DNA of 64,000 bases from a bacterium (GCA_021798875.1 JAJZBN010000004.1:1-64000), one strand, 5' to 3'; shown: positions 1 through 9,186, counted from the first letter of the stretch. Translations and numbers: made by a program. Notes: generated by a model from the letters alone, not told the origin.

Positions 1-104
<104 letters not shown>

Positions 105-159
105 TTAGTTCTCCTCCTATGAAAAATATTCGTTTTAAATATTCTTAATTAATTTATAT

Positions 160-234
160 TGGAGCCCATGATCGGGATTGAACCGATGGCCTCTTCCTTA
201 CCAAGGAAGTGCTCCACCACTGAGCTACATGGGC
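160..234 (-). tRNA. tRNA-Thr (GGT)
   Basis: A full cloverleaf can be drawn on the minus strand. The acceptor GCCCATG pairs with CATGGGC, the anticodon loop is TTGGTAA (anticodon GGT), and the T-arm contains GGTTCAATCCC. The 3' CCA is encoded at 160-162. This is the last tRNA before tuf. Confidence 0.96.
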
Positions 235-261
235 ATTCGTCCGTAAACGTATCTTAAAAAA

Positions 262-337
<76 letters not shown>

Positions 338-434
338 ATTAAAAAATATTTTATATTTTAAACTTTGTACTTCACATTGCAATAATTAATATTTATATTT
401 ATCGAATATGAAATACTTTAAATAAAGATTTAAA

Positions 435-520
435 TGGTGGAGAGGGAAGGATTCGAACCTTCGTAGACTCGCGCCGACAGATTTACAGTCTGTTCCCTTT
501 AGCCGCTCGGGCACCTCTCC
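435..520 (-). tRNA. tRNA-Tyr (GTA)
   Basis: An 86-nt class II tRNA with a long variable arm. The acceptor is GGAGAGG/CCTCTCC, the anticodon loop CTGTAAA (anticodon GTA), the T-arm GGTTCGAATCC, and CCA is encoded at 435-437. Confidence 0.97.
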
Positions 521-576
521 TTAACGCCTAACCAGATTTAAATCTTAACATCCTAAAAATTATATCTAAACTTATA

Positions 577-651
577 TGGAGCTGGCGATGGGAATCGAAC
601 CCGCAACCTGCTGATTACAAATCAGCTGCTCTACCATTGAGCTACGCCAGC
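577..651 (-). tRNA. tRNA-Thr (TGT)
   Basis: Minus-strand cloverleaf with acceptor GCTGGCG/CGCCAGC, anticodon stem GCTGA/TCAGC and loop TTTGTAA (anticodon TGT). CCA is encoded at 577-579. First gene of the Thr-Tyr-Gly-Thr-tuf cluster. Confidence 0.96.
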
Positions 652-724
652 AAGCCAAAAAATTCCCAAAAACCCCGCAATATTATTTAGAAACTTTAAT
701 AATAACAAAATCTTTAATAATTTG

Positions 725-1654
725 TCAACATTTTTTTTCCTTAAACCATTCATACGTCATTTTAATGCCTTCTTCGAAATTTACTTTAGGCTTAAAACCA
801 AGGTCTTTTTCTATCTTTCCAAAATCTAAACAGCTTGTTTTCTGCTCTCCCAACTTAGCCGGACCGTGAACTTGCTTAAAACTTTTATTAAAATTTTTAT
901 TAATTTCTTCAAATAAATCGTTAACGCTGATTTCTATCGAGGTTCCGACATTATATATGCCGACTTTATCGATATATTTAAGGGCTAAAATATTCGCCTC
1001 GGCAACGTCTTTAACATATACGTAATCTCTTGTCTGCTCTCCGTCTCCGTTTATTACGGGCTGCTCTTTTTTTAGCATTTTATTTAAAAAAATAGCGACG
1101 ACCCCCGCTTCGCCGTGGGGATTTTGTCTTGGACCGTAAACATTGCCGTAACGAAGAGAAATATATTTTAATCCAAAAACTTCATGATAAAAATTTAAAA
1201 ATTTATCCGTAGTAAGTTTTGCTATCCCGTATGGGGAAAGAGGCCATTCTGCATGAGTTTCTTTTGTAGGCCTGTCGTCCGTATCTCCGTATATAGCTCC
1301 TCCGGTTGAAGAAAAAATGAACTTTTTAACCTTAAAATCGTTGGAAATTTTAATTAAATTAAGTGTCGCCATAATATTCGTCCGTGCATCGAAAATAGGG
1401 TCGGCAACCGACTTCCTAACGTCTATCTGAGCCGCTAAATGATAAACTATATCGGGTTTTTCTTCCGAAAATATTTTTTCGATGCCGTTAAAATCGTTAA
1501 TATCCGACCTTATTAATTTTGCGGCTTTATTGACGTTATATTCAAAGCCGCTTGAAAGATTATCTACTATCGCAACCTCATGATTATTATCAACAAGCAT
1601 ATCGACTATGTGGCTGCCTATAAATCCGGCTCCTCCAGTTACCAATACTTTCAT
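725..1654 (-). CDS. NAD-dependent sugar epimerase (GalE-like)
   Basis: A 309-aa extended short-chain dehydrogenase/reductase. It has an N-terminal Rossmann motif (TGGAGFIGSH, residues 7-16), the SSTGG segment holding the catalytic Ser/Thr, the YxxxK pair (YGIAK) and the substrate-loop motif RYGNVYGPRQ. The family epimerises UDP-sugars, most often UDP-glucose/UDP-galactose, for envelope polysaccharide. The exact sugar cannot be read from sequence. The length fits short bacterial GalE-like enzymes. It stands alone between the tRNAs and hemB on the same strand. Confidence 0.88.
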   Translation of the reverse strand: MKVLVTGGAGFIGSHIVDMLVDNNHEVAIVDNLSSGFEYNVNKAAKLIRSDINDFNGIEKIFSEEKPDIVYHLAAQIDVRKSVADPIFDARTNIMATLNLIKISNDFKVKKFIFSSTGGAIYGDTDDRPTKETHAEWPLSPYGIAKLTTDKFLNFYHEVFGLKYISLRYGNVYGPRQNPHGEAGVVAIFLNKMLKKEQPVINGDGEQTRDYVYVKDVAEANILALKYIDKVGIYNVGTSIEISVNDLFEEINKNFNKSFKQVHGPAKLGEQKTSCLDFGKIEKDLGFKPKVNFEEGIKMTYEWFKEKKC

Positions 1655-1804
1655 CGGTTAGTTGTCTCCTTAAAAATTATAATTTAATTTTTTTATAGCT
1701 CTATAAATAGAAATAGAACGATTATGTGTATGTGTATACGGCATAAAAATATATGTCGTATATATTGTATCAATATTTCTTAAAATATTTGATATTTTAG
1801 AAAT

Positions 1805-2785
1805 TTATCCTATCAATTTTGCGGCATAAAGCGAAAAATAGGTTATAATAATATCGGCGCCCGCCCTTTTCATAGAAGTAAGCGTTTCTAAAACCGCAAG
1901 TTCTTCGTCGATATAACCCAGCTTAGCGGCGGCTTTTATCATGGAATATTCTCCGGATACGTTATAAGCGGCAAGAGGTCTTTTAAAAGTCTGTTTTATT
2001 TTATAAATTATATCCAGATAGCTTAATGCAGGTTTTACCATAATTATGTCCGCGCCTTCTTCTAAATCGAGCTCTGTTTCCAAAACGGCTTCGTCGGAAT
2101 TAGCAGGATCCATTTGATATGATTTTCTGTTGCCGAATTTAGGAAAGCAGTCCGCGGCATCTCTAAAAGGCGAGTAAAATGCGGAAGCATATTTTGATGA
2201 ATAAGACATTATAGGTATATTTACAAATCCTTCTTCGTCCAAAGACTCCCTTATTTTTCTTATCCTTCCGTCCATCATGTCCGAAGGGGCTATGATATCC
2301 GAACCGGCTTTTGCGTAAGAAACGCTAATTTTAGCAAGATATTCCAAAGTTTCGTCGTTTTTAACGTAGCCTTTTTCGTCAACTATACCGCAATGACCGT
2401 GCGAAGTATAATCGCACATGCATACGTCGTTAATAATTAATATGTCGGGGTATTCGTCTTTTATCGCTTTCACCGTCTGCTGCATTATTCCGTTATCCGA
2501 ATAAGCCTCGGACGCAAATTCGTCTTTGTGTTCCGGAATACCGAAAAGAAGTATGCCGCCTATTTTTAAATCTTCGACTTTTTTAAGTTCCTTTAAAAGT
2601 TCGTCTATAGAATAGCGAAACTGATCCGGCATAGTGCCTATAGGCTCTTTAATTCCTTTCCCGTGAGAAACGAAATAAGGCATAATAAATTTTGACGGGT
2701 CTAATTTAGTCTCTTGGACTAATGCTAATAATTGAGGAGAATTGCGCAGTCTCCTCGGCCTTACGAAAGGATAGTTTAAATTCAT
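1805..2785 (-). CDS. hemB: Porphobilinogen synthase (delta-aminolevulinate dehydratase)
   Basis: A 326-aa HemB that condenses two 5-aminolevulinate molecules to porphobilinogen in heme, siroheme and cobalamin synthesis. Visible signatures are RPRRLR near the N-terminus, the Cys-rich zinc site DVCMCDYTSHGHCG (about residues 120-133), APSDMMDGRI with its lysine region, and MVKPALSYLDII with the second Schiff-base lysine. The three metal cysteines mark the zinc-dependent subtype. Length is normal. It is likely monocistronic: a 150-bp AT-rich gap follows and a divergent promoter lies upstream. Confidence 0.97.
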   Translation of the reverse strand: MNLNYPFVRPRRLRNSPQLLALVQETKLDPSKFIMPYFVSHGKGIKEPIGTMPDQFRYSIDELLKELKKVEDLKIGGILLFGIPEHKDEFASEAYSDNGIMQQTVKAIKDEYPDILIINDVCMCDYTSHGHCGIVDEKGYVKNDETLEYLAKISVSYAKAGSDIIAPSDMMDGRIRKIRESLDEEGFVNIPIMSYSSKYASAFYSPFRDAADCFPKFGNRKSYQMDPANSDEAVLETELDLEEGADIIMVKPALSYLDIIYKIKQTFKRPLAAYNVSGEYSMIKAAAKLGYIDEELAVLETLTSMKRAGADIIITYFSLYAAKLIG

Positions 2786-2916
2786 AATTTTAACCTTGTA
2801 ATATGATTATTTTTTTATTTATTATACACTTATTTTTGCGATAATAAAATAAATTTGAAACAAACGTTTTGGTAAAAACCGTCAACGCCTTATTATTTAA
2901 ATATTTTAAAGAATTT

Positions 2917-2989
2917 TGTAACATAAATTTAACAAAAATTTAACATAATTGTAACAAAAATTTCATAATTTTTTAACTCAATTTATGAT
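2917..2989 (+). promoter_or_regulatory. Six-unit Pho-box-like array (array A)
   Basis: Seven-base motifs TGTAACA, TTTAACA, TTTAACA, TGTAACA, TTTCATA and TTTAACT start at 2917, 2928, 2939, 2950, 2961 and 2972, exactly 11 bp apart. PhoB binds 7-bp repeats with 4-bp AT spacers in this geometry. A -10-like TATGAT lies at 2984-2989, placing the array where a -35 would be. It points to the small gene at 3053. Confidence 0.75.
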
Positions 2990-3052
2990 ATAAATGAAAA
3001 ACGCGCCTAAATTTATAATATTAATTAAAAAAATAAAAAGGGGGTAATTATT

Positions 3053-3382
3053 ATGGACAAACGAAAACTTCACAAAAAGAAAAAGACTGTACTTAAGAAG
3101 AAAAAAATGAGCTATCAGGAATTCATCGATAAAATAAATTTAATTCATAAAGAAAGACGCGAAATGGAAAATTTTTTGAGAAGAGTATGGGTGTTTAACG
3201 CCGAAGACGTTCTCGAATATATGGAAATAAAGAAAAAAAACGAAAAGATTCTTGAAGAACACATAAGGCAAAAAGCATTGAGGGCATCGGGCGGAAATCC
3301 TGATAATCCTGAATTAAATACAAGTTTAAATGCTGAATCCGAATTAACGTCTTTGCAGAATATCGATAAAATGACCGAATGA
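3053..3382 (+). CDS. Small basic/coiled-coil protein, Pho-box controlled, unknown function
   Basis: 109 aa. The first 20 residues are very rich in lysine. A predicted helical middle (roughly 20-80, with charged heptad-like spacing) follows, then an acidic Asn/Ser/Glu tail. There is no signal peptide and no family I recognise. The start is supported by the run AAAGGGGGTAATTATT before the ATG. The gene sits alone behind the longest 11-bp repeat array of the window, which suggests induction under phosphate limitation. Function unknown. Confidence 0.7.
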   Translation: MDKRKLHKKKKTVLKKKKMSYQEFIDKINLIHKERREMENFLRRVWVFNAEDVLEYMEIKKKNEKILEEHIRQKALRASGGNPDNPELNTSLNAESELTSLQNIDKMTE

Positions 3383-3504
3383 TATTCGTATTTGATATAC
3401 AAAAAAATAAAAAGGTGCGGCTGTACGAACCAAGAAAAATGTATCTGATTAATTTTCCGGAAATATTTTTTTATTAATAAAATCCGACACATTTTACTTT
3501 ATTA

Positions 3505-6120
3505 TTATTTCGCAAAATTTTCCGCTGGTTTTCCCGTATAATAACCCTGGGCGTAATCGACTTTAAGCTCCTTAAGTTCGTTCAGAACCTCCTCTGATTC
3601 GATAAATTCTGCTATAGTCTTTATGCCCATTTCTTTTGCGATAGAAATAGAACTGACGACGACCGCCCTGTCCATCTTGTCTTCAAAGATGCCCATTATA
3701 AATTCGCCGTCTATCTTGAGAAAATCTATGGGGAATCTTTTAAGATACATAAAAGAACTGAAACCGGAACCGAAATCGTCCACGGCAAACCTAAATCCTT
3801 CGTATTTAAGATTTGCGACGAACTTTTCGAGAAGCGAAATATTTTTGACGGTTTCTCTTTCCGTAAGCTCGAAAACTATTTTGGAAGTATCTATGCGGTA
3901 CTTTAAAGACAACTGTTTCACGGTCTTAACGTAATCCGCCACTATCAAAGATTTAGGAGAAAGATTGATGAACATATCCAAAGAATAATTTTCGTCTTTA
4001 ATTTTCTTAAAGGCTTTCTCGAGAAGTATCAAATCCAACTTATGCGCTATCCCTATGCTTTCGGCTATCTCTATAAATTCTCCCGCGGATATTATTTTTG
4101 AAGTTTCAGGCTCGTTGCCGTCCGCAGATATCGATTCTAATTTTATCCTCATAAGCAGTTCGTGGGCGGCGGGTTTTCCGGTTTTAATATCTACTATAGG
4201 CTGAAAATAGGGCAATATTATATCTTTTTCCAAAGCGTCCATAACCATTTTGCTTTTTTCGGAAACTTCTTTAAAGGCGGCTACCGCGTCTTCCTCTTTG
4301 GCAATATATACGGTATCTTTTCCGGCTTTTTTTGCCTTATACATCATATTATCCGCCAATAAAAAGAGGTCTTTGTCGTCGCAAGCGGAATTGGGATAAA
4401 TCGATATTCCTATGGAAACGGTAGCGCCGACGGACTTTCCCGTCATAGGGTCTTTAAGCGTAAAAGTTTTTATATTTTCCCTTATTTTATTTGCTATCAT
4501 ATAAGACTGTTCTTCTCCCGCGCCTGGAAGAATCATTACGAATTCGTCTCCGCCGTACCTTGCGGCTATATCTTCGTTTCTTTTATCTTTTTCCAATATA
4601 TCGGCAATGCCCTTAAGGAATTTATCCCCGAAGTTGTGTCCGTACATATCGTTTATAAGTTTAAAATTGTCGAAGTCGATAAATATTACGCCGAAGGTGG
4701 AATTATGCCTTTTTGCCCTTTCTACTTCGTAGTGCAAAAACTCCATAAATACGCGCTGGTTATAAAGATTGGTCAACCCGTCCCTCGTTGCGTAATATTC
4801 CAGGTCTTTAGTATATTTATATATTGCTTTGATAGAGCCTATTACGTTTAAAAGGGTCGTAAGAACGCTGTTTATGACGAGGCCCTTAACTCCTTCGACT
4901 TCGTCTTCCGACTGCACGCCTATTCCAACTATACCGCCTATATGGGGAGCTTCGAGAATTATCTTTTTAGTCTGGACCATCAGATCTTCTTTTTTAAGTT
5001 CAGGCAGTTTAACGTTTTTATCGGATACGTTGTGGAATATTTCGTGCTTCCCCATTCCCTGAACTATAAAAGCGCTTAGTCCGTTGTGATATATGTTTTG
5101 GTAAATAAGTTCGTCGAATATTTTCTTTGTTTTATCGGTTGGTTCTCCTTTCCAGAACACTTCTATTTCAACGGAACTTTCATCCTCCATGAATATGGAA
5201 AAAACGTTATAAACCTTAATAATCTTATTCATTTCGTTAAGCATGTTGAAAACATGCTCTTTCCAGTCTTTAACGACTTCGGAGGTAATAATAAAACGCT
5301 CTAATAATTTAATTTCAAATTCCAAGACGTCTTTATCTACGGCTATATCCCTTAATCTTTCCGAAAGTCCGCTTACGCCTTGATATATCCGGTTAAACTC
5401 TTCGAATTTTAAATCGACCAACTTGGTATCCAAGGTCTTAAGGTCTTTTACGCTCTTAATATTTTCTACGGCGACGTTTATGCTTTTCATTCCGTTTTTT
5501 ATGGAACGCCTTAAGATTAGCGTGACGAAGATGCCTCCCGCTATGGGAAGTATAAAGATAAGAAATATAATAAGTATAAAATAACCTTCAAGTTTGTTTC
5601 TCAAAAACGACGGGTTGAAAGATACCTCTACGACTCCGTTTACGTCGCCTGGTTTTGCCATGGTATGACATTTTAAGCACAGGCTTTTGTCTTTTAAAGG
5701 ATAGGCATATACGATATTCCCGTTTACGGTAGCGTGAAACGGGCGTTTAGTTTCGAATACTTTTTTTACTATAAAATTTTCTTTGCCCTGAGGAATTTTT
5801 CCAAACTGTTTGTCGACTATGGCTCCTCTAAATATCGAAGTCTTTACCGTATTTTCATTTTTAGAGGATTTCTTTAGCGCTTTCATAAAAGTCATAACCT
5901 GCTTTTCGTTCCACCCTTTTTTCATAATCTGAAACATAGTATTGAAAGTTTGTCTGGAAATATATTCGGCCGTCGTGTCGCTTTCGTATTTAATTATTTT
6001 GTTTCCAAAATTAGACAAAAGATAGGCTGATATTCCGGCTACTATTATGCTTACAGAAACGGCTATGCACAGTATGAATTTATCTAATCTTCTAAAAAAC
6101 TTCGGTAATTTGATTTGCAT
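3505..6120 (-). CDS. Membrane GGDEF-EAL protein with periplasmic heme-c sensor domain
   Basis: 871 aa. TM1 is about residues 14-36 and TM2 about 178-204. The periplasmic segment between them carries a c-type heme motif CLKCH at 148-152, as in DUF3365/Tll0287-like sensors. A GAF-like cytoplasmic linker follows, then GGDEF (RYGGDEF, about 521-527) and EAL (about 650-865). The EAL signature is ELL (HELLMR). The other phosphodiesterase residues appear present: NLSPKS, ELTERE, DDFGSG, LKIDGEF, AEFIE, QGYYTG. It probably makes and/or degrades c-di-GMP in response to redox state or a heme ligand. The protein at 38898-41186 is a paralog without the heme domain. Confidence 0.92.
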   Translation of the reverse strand: MQIKLPKFFRRLDKFILCIAVSVSIIVAGISAYLLSNFGNKIIKYESDTTAEYISRQTFNTMFQIMKKGWNEKQVMTFMKALKKSSKNENTVKTSIFRGAIVDKQFGKIPQGKENFIVKKVFETKRPFHATVNGNIVYAYPLKDKSLCLKCHTMAKPGDVNGVVEVSFNPSFLRNKLEGYFILIIFLIFILPIAGGIFVTLILRRSIKNGMKSINVAVENIKSVKDLKTLDTKLVDLKFEEFNRIYQGVSGLSERLRDIAVDKDVLEFEIKLLERFIITSEVVKDWKEHVFNMLNEMNKIIKVYNVFSIFMEDESSVEIEVFWKGEPTDKTKKIFDELIYQNIYHNGLSAFIVQGMGKHEIFHNVSDKNVKLPELKKEDLMVQTKKIILEAPHIGGIVGIGVQSEDEVEGVKGLVINSVLTTLLNVIGSIKAIYKYTKDLEYYATRDGLTNLYNQRVFMEFLHYEVERAKRHNSTFGVIFIDFDNFKLINDMYGHNFGDKFLKGIADILEKDKRNEDIAARYGGDEFVMILPGAGEEQSYMIANKIRENIKTFTLKDPMTGKSVGATVSIGISIYPNSACDDKDLFLLADNMMYKAKKAGKDTVYIAKEEDAVAAFKEVSEKSKMVMDALEKDIILPYFQPIVDIKTGKPAAHELLMRIKLESISADGNEPETSKIISAGEFIEIAESIGIAHKLDLILLEKAFKKIKDENYSLDMFINLSPKSLIVADYVKTVKQLSLKYRIDTSKIVFELTERETVKNISLLEKFVANLKYEGFRFAVDDFGSGFSSFMYLKRFPIDFLKIDGEFIMGIFEDKMDRAVVVSSISIAKEMGIKTIAEFIESEEVLNELKELKVDYAQGYYTGKPAENFAK

Positions 6121-6152
6121 AAAAAATATTATTTTAAGATGTTAATTATATT

Positions 6153-6180
6153 AATTATTATCATAATAATGATAATAATT
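6153..6180. repeat. Perfect 12-bp inverted repeat upstream of the heme-c GGDEF-EAL gene
   Basis: The arms AATTATTATCAT and ATGATAATAATT are separated by 4 bp. They lie 33 bp before the start at 6120 and just after the exonuclease gene stop. GATAAT/ATTATC hexamers are those of Fur boxes, but here they diverge, whereas the classical box has them converging. The repeat could be an operator or a weak AT-rich terminator. Confidence 0.4.
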
Positions 6181-6203
6181 ATATAAACTATAAACGGCTG
6201 TTA

Positions 6204-6881
6204 TTAAGTCTCCAAAGCTTTCAATAAATATTCGTCTATATCCGGCTGCCCCTTTAACCATTCCTTATAATCCTTAGGCACGTCTTTAATAGGCATCCCT
6301 TTATGCTTGCCGAACGGCATAGTTTTAGGAATGCGTGCTTCTTCGGAAAATTTCCAAATTGAACCCCATGAAGTTAATTCCGGTTTTTCTTTTAATATTA
6401 AACGCAAAATATTTAAACAAAGTTTTGCATCCGTCAGAGCATTATGTCTGTCGATAAGAATTTTTCTTACTTCAGGTCTTAGCTGCGGTTCCGTCAATGC
6501 ATACGTTAATGCCGACAAATTATAAGAATCAAAACCGCTCCATATGTTTTTTGCCATTGAAAGCGTGTCTATTCTTTTAACTTGGGGTTTTCCTATTACC
6601 TGCCAGTCGTAGTCTATGTTATGTCCTATTATATAGGCAGTATTATCAGGAAGCTTAAATTCCGATGCGGGAGGACAATCTTTTAATTCGCAGTCCAATA
6701 TATTATGAATAGCCATAGCGCCGAAAGAAATAGGCTTGCCCGGATTATAGCGTTTGACGAAAGTGTCGTCCTGTTCGTTTAAAGGATTGCCGTTAATAAT
6801 AATACCTGCAGCTTCTATTAAAACAGGCTGGATAAAACCGGTTGTTTCGGTATCGAATATTACGGCGGTTTTATTTTCCAT
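6204..6881 (-). CDS. ExoX-like 3'-5' exonuclease (DEDDh) with DUF3820 tail
   Basis: 225 aa. The DnaQ-superfamily exonuclease fold is shown by Exo I FDTETTGF (residues 9-16), Exo II HNIDYDWQ, and Exo III HNALTDAKL with the DEDDh histidine. The C-terminal piece MPFGKHKGMPIKDVPKDY matches the DUF3820 module found at the end of E. coli ExoX, whose length (220 aa) is also similar. ExoX-type enzymes degrade DNA 3'-5' in mismatch repair and UV repair. The start overlaps the upstream small gene, and dut lies just beyond: a nucleotide/DNA-maintenance operon. Confidence 0.85.
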   Translation of the reverse strand: MENKTAVIFDTETTGFIQPVLIEAAGIIINGNPLNEQDDTFVKRYNPGKPISFGAMAIHNILDCELKDCPPASEFKLPDNTAYIIGHNIDYDWQVIGKPQVKRIDTLSMAKNIWSGFDSYNLSALTYALTEPQLRPEVRKILIDRHNALTDAKLCLNILRLILKEKPELTSWGSIWKFSEEARIPKTMPFGKHKGMPIKDVPKDYKEWLKGQPDIDEYLLKALET

Positions 6882-7095
6882 CGCTTTCGGAATCTTGGGA
6901 ATTTATGAAATTTTCTTCTTCGATATATTTCCTCATTTCTTTTTTATCAATCTTTTCAATAACTTTTTCTTTTTCGTCGGGCTTTATTCTTTCAAAAAGG
7001 TTGCGGTAAGTCGTTCTGTTTTTTTCAAAACCTTCTGTTTTTTTGCCGTCTCCCCGTTTTTCTTTACAAGTAAAAGAATAATTAACTTTTTGCAT
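6871..7095 (-). CDS. Small charged protein between dut and exoX
   Basis: 74 aa, very rich in Lys/Glu, with a long predicted helix (about 25-62) and no recognised domain. The last 11 bp overlap the start of the downstream exonuclease, which suggests translational coupling. Upstream, dut ends 21 bp away. The operon context makes it a plausible real gene. Function unknown. Confidence 0.5.
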   Translation of the reverse strand: MQKVNYSFTCKEKRGDGKKTEGFEKNRTTYRNLFERIKPDEKEKVIEKIDKKEMRKYIEEENFINSQDSESDGK

Positions 7096-7116
7096 TTTAA
7101 TTTTAATTAATCGTAT

Positions 7117-7551
7117 TTATAGCCCCGTCGAACCGAATCCGCCGTCTTTTCTATCGGTGTCTTCATCAACCTTAGGTACCAGGTTAGGCTCTCCCGTCCA
7201 TACAGGGACTATTAACATCTGGGCTATTTTTTGACCTGGCAGTAATGTAATAATATCCTTAGTCATATTTTTCGTTAAAACGATTATTTCCCCTCTGTAT
7301 TCATGATCTATAACTCCAGCTTTAATTTCTATTTCTTTTAGCGCCAAACCAGATTTTTCTTTTATAATCGCCGCATAACCGGCAGGAAATTCAATTTTAA
7401 TTCCGGTATGAGCGGAAATTAAAACATTAGGCTTTAATATGGTCTTTTCGCACACGAACAAATCTAATCCCGCATCGCCTTGAATAGCCCTTTTAGGCAT
7501 TACTGCTTCGGGATGAAACAATTCGATATTTAAATAGAAATCTGAAAACAT
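7117..7551 (-). CDS. dut: dUTP diphosphatase
   Basis: A 144-aa trimeric-type dUTPase that hydrolyses dUTP to dUMP and PPi, keeping uracil out of DNA. All five motifs are recognisable: GDAGLDL (1), EKSGLA (2), GVIDHEYRGE (3), GQKIAQ (4) and DRKDGGFGSTGL (5). It is first in a dut-small ORF-exonuclease operon. Confidence 0.95.
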   Translation of the reverse strand: MFSDFYLNIELFHPEAVMPKRAIQGDAGLDLFVCEKTILKPNVLISAHTGIKIEFPAGYAAIIKEKSGLALKEIEIKAGVIDHEYRGEIIVLTKNMTKDIITLLPGQKIAQMLIVPVWTGEPNLVPKVDEDTDRKDGGFGSTGL

Positions 7552-7639
7552 TATTAAGCTATTTGCATAAAGTTTATTAAAATCAAAGCAAAACTAACAA
7601 TTAATAATTATTACCATTATCGCCGCAATCTTCCCCGTA

Positions 7640-8197
7640 TTACAAACAATATTTGTTAAGACAGGCGTATTCGCCGAAAGATTTGCGCTGAGGACGTTTA
7701 ATTTCATCGTTTCTCTGTTTTTCGCTCAAAATCGGATCGATATCTTCTTTGTGCTTGCCGAATATAATAAGAGTTACGACTTCCATATCGTCAGGAGATT
7801 TTATAACTCCTTTAACTATTTCAGGATTATAACCTGCGATAGGATGTGCGACGTAACCGAGTTCGGTAGCTTTAAGAATAAGAAACGCCGAAGCCATTCC
7901 CGTGTCGAAAAGATAATATTTTCTATAATCGAGGACGCAGTCGTCGGCTGCTTTAGATAAAACTGCTATTATCATAGAAGCGTTTTGCGCCCAAGCGTTG
8001 CCTTTTGCAAGAGCGGTTTTTAATTCTTTAAGTGCTTCATCTTCATAAACAAACACAAACTTCCACGGCTGATGATTATAACAGGATGCCGACAGCGAAG
8101 CCGATCCTGCAAGCGTTTTTATAAGGTCTTCGCTTATTTCGGTTTTTTCCAACGACCTGTAAGCTCTTCTAAGTTCCATTATAGCGGATAAGTCCAT
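7640..8197 (-). CDS. Nitroreductase family protein
   Basis: 185 aa, FMN-dependent nitroreductase fold. RRAYRSLE near residue 9 is the FMN-phosphate Arg region. SASCYNHQPWKFVFV is the typical SxxNxQPW flavin motif, and the C-terminal FGKHKEDID corresponds to the usual GxP-containing tail. Substrate unknown. Length is typical of the short homodimeric type. Monocistronic. Confidence 0.88.
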   Translation of the reverse strand: MDLSAIMELRRAYRSLEKTEISEDLIKTLAGSASLSASCYNHQPWKFVFVYEDEALKELKTALAKGNAWAQNASMIIAVLSKAADDCVLDYRKYYLFDTGMASAFLILKATELGYVAHPIAGYNPEIVKGVIKSPDDMEVVTLIIFGKHKEDIDPILSEKQRNDEIKRPQRKSFGEYACLNKYCL

Positions 8198-8349
8198 TTT
8201 TATTCCTCGGTATATTTGATTATTATGAAATATAACTTTAATAATATAGATCTATATTAAAGATATATTTAGACAAAACTTATATCTTCTAAATTAATTA
8301 TACCATTATGTTTTAGAAAAATCCTTACCGGAACTTTACAGCAAAAAAA

Positions 8350-8589
8350 TTATTTCGATAATGCTTTATAAAATTCCTTTTTCGATACTCCTGCTTGTCT
8401 TGCCATATAAGAAATTAAATCCTGAGTAAAAGGAGATTTAGGACAATCGACCGTTACTTTATAAAATTTATCGGCTTCCTTTACCCACTGCTCGTGGGAA
8501 GTTCCTTTTTTATTCCTGAGAATAAACCCAAGATTTTTTAATATTTGCGTTACCTCTTTATAGGTTAGCGGCAGGTATTCCTTGCTCAT
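8350..8589 (-). CDS. hicA: HicA-type mRNA interferase toxin
   Basis: 79 aa. The dsRBD-like HicA fold is indicated by the order LTYKEVTQILKNLGF, then KGTSHEQW with the catalytic histidine, then a C-terminal helix (FYKALSK). HicA toxins cleave mRNA and are neutralised by HicB. It follows hicB by 6 bp. Unlike the common hicA-hicB order, the antitoxin gene comes first here. Confidence 0.85.
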   Translation of the reverse strand: MSKEYLPLTYKEVTQILKNLGFILRNKKGTSHEQWVKEADKFYKVTVDCPKSPFTQDLISYMARQAGVSKKEFYKALSK

Positions 8590-8595
8590 CTATTA

Positions 8596-8907
8596 TTAAC
8601 AAGGCGATATTGCGGGGTTGCATAATTTGATTAGGTTGTAATGTCCGCGTGCTTTTTTAAATCTGCTTAAAAAGGCGATATAGTAATATTTTATATATTC
8701 GGATAAACCGGCTTTTCTATTCAAGAGCTGTTCTTTATGTTTAGAATCCACCGTTAAGGCTTCATTAACATAATCTGTAATAACGGCATTTAATTTATTT
8801 ACGACCTCGTCGTAGCTATCGCCCTGAACGGCAAGGGTGAGATCCACGCAAAAGCCCGAATATAAATCACCTTCTTTTTTAATATATCCTCTAAATTTAT
8901 TTTTCAT
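8596..8907 (-). CDS. hicB: HicB-type antitoxin
   Basis: 103 aa. The N-terminal 55 residues (FRGYIKKEGDLYSGFCVDL, then GDSYDEVVNKL) are the partial RNase H-like HicB fold. The C-terminal half is unusual (YIKYYYIAFLSRFKKARGHYN) and may replace the normal DNA-binding domain. Upstream of hicA in the same transcript. Confidence 0.8.
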   Translation of the reverse strand: MKNKFRGYIKKEGDLYSGFCVDLTLAVQGDSYDEVVNKLNAVITDYVNEALTVDSKHKEQLLNRKAGLSEYIKYYYIAFLSRFKKARGHYNLIKLCNPAISPC

Positions 8908-9107
8908 TTTATTTCCTGAATATTTTTATTTCTTAATCTAATTTATACAACAAATTATTATGATAGTCAAATATTTTTTACTATTTTTTACTATCCATCA
9001 GGCGGACACCTCAAACACCGGTACAATATTTTCCTTTACAAATTCATTTATTTTTCTAATATTTTGCCGGCTATTTAAAGATTTATGCGCCATTGTAATA
9101 CAACGCC

Positions 9108-9166
9108 TTATGCCTTACCCGGCTTCTTAATCCCGAACTTTTTTGCCAAGAAGCTGATAAACTGTT
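9108..9166 (-). repeat. 59-bp direct repeat, left copy of a decayed C-terminus
   Basis: Matches 9881-9939 with three mismatches by eye. On the minus strand both read QFISFLAKKFGIKKP[GS]KA followed by TAA, so this is a duplicated end of one decayed gene. The adjoining 8998-9093 (-) can be read as a 31-codon ORF (MAHKSLNSRQ...) without a clear RBS, which I do not call. The two copies flank the gene pair 9187-9752. Confidence 0.65.
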
Positions 9167-9186
9167 GAAATAAATCTGACTTTAAA

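Noticed and set aside
1750-1800. AT-rich inverted repeat after hemB
   Set aside because: Imperfect arms of A and T only, no T-run; too weak to call a terminator.
8998-9093. 31-codon ORF MAHKSLNSRQ... on the minus strand
   Set aside because: No clear RBS and it directly follows a decayed C-terminus; more likely part of the same remnant.
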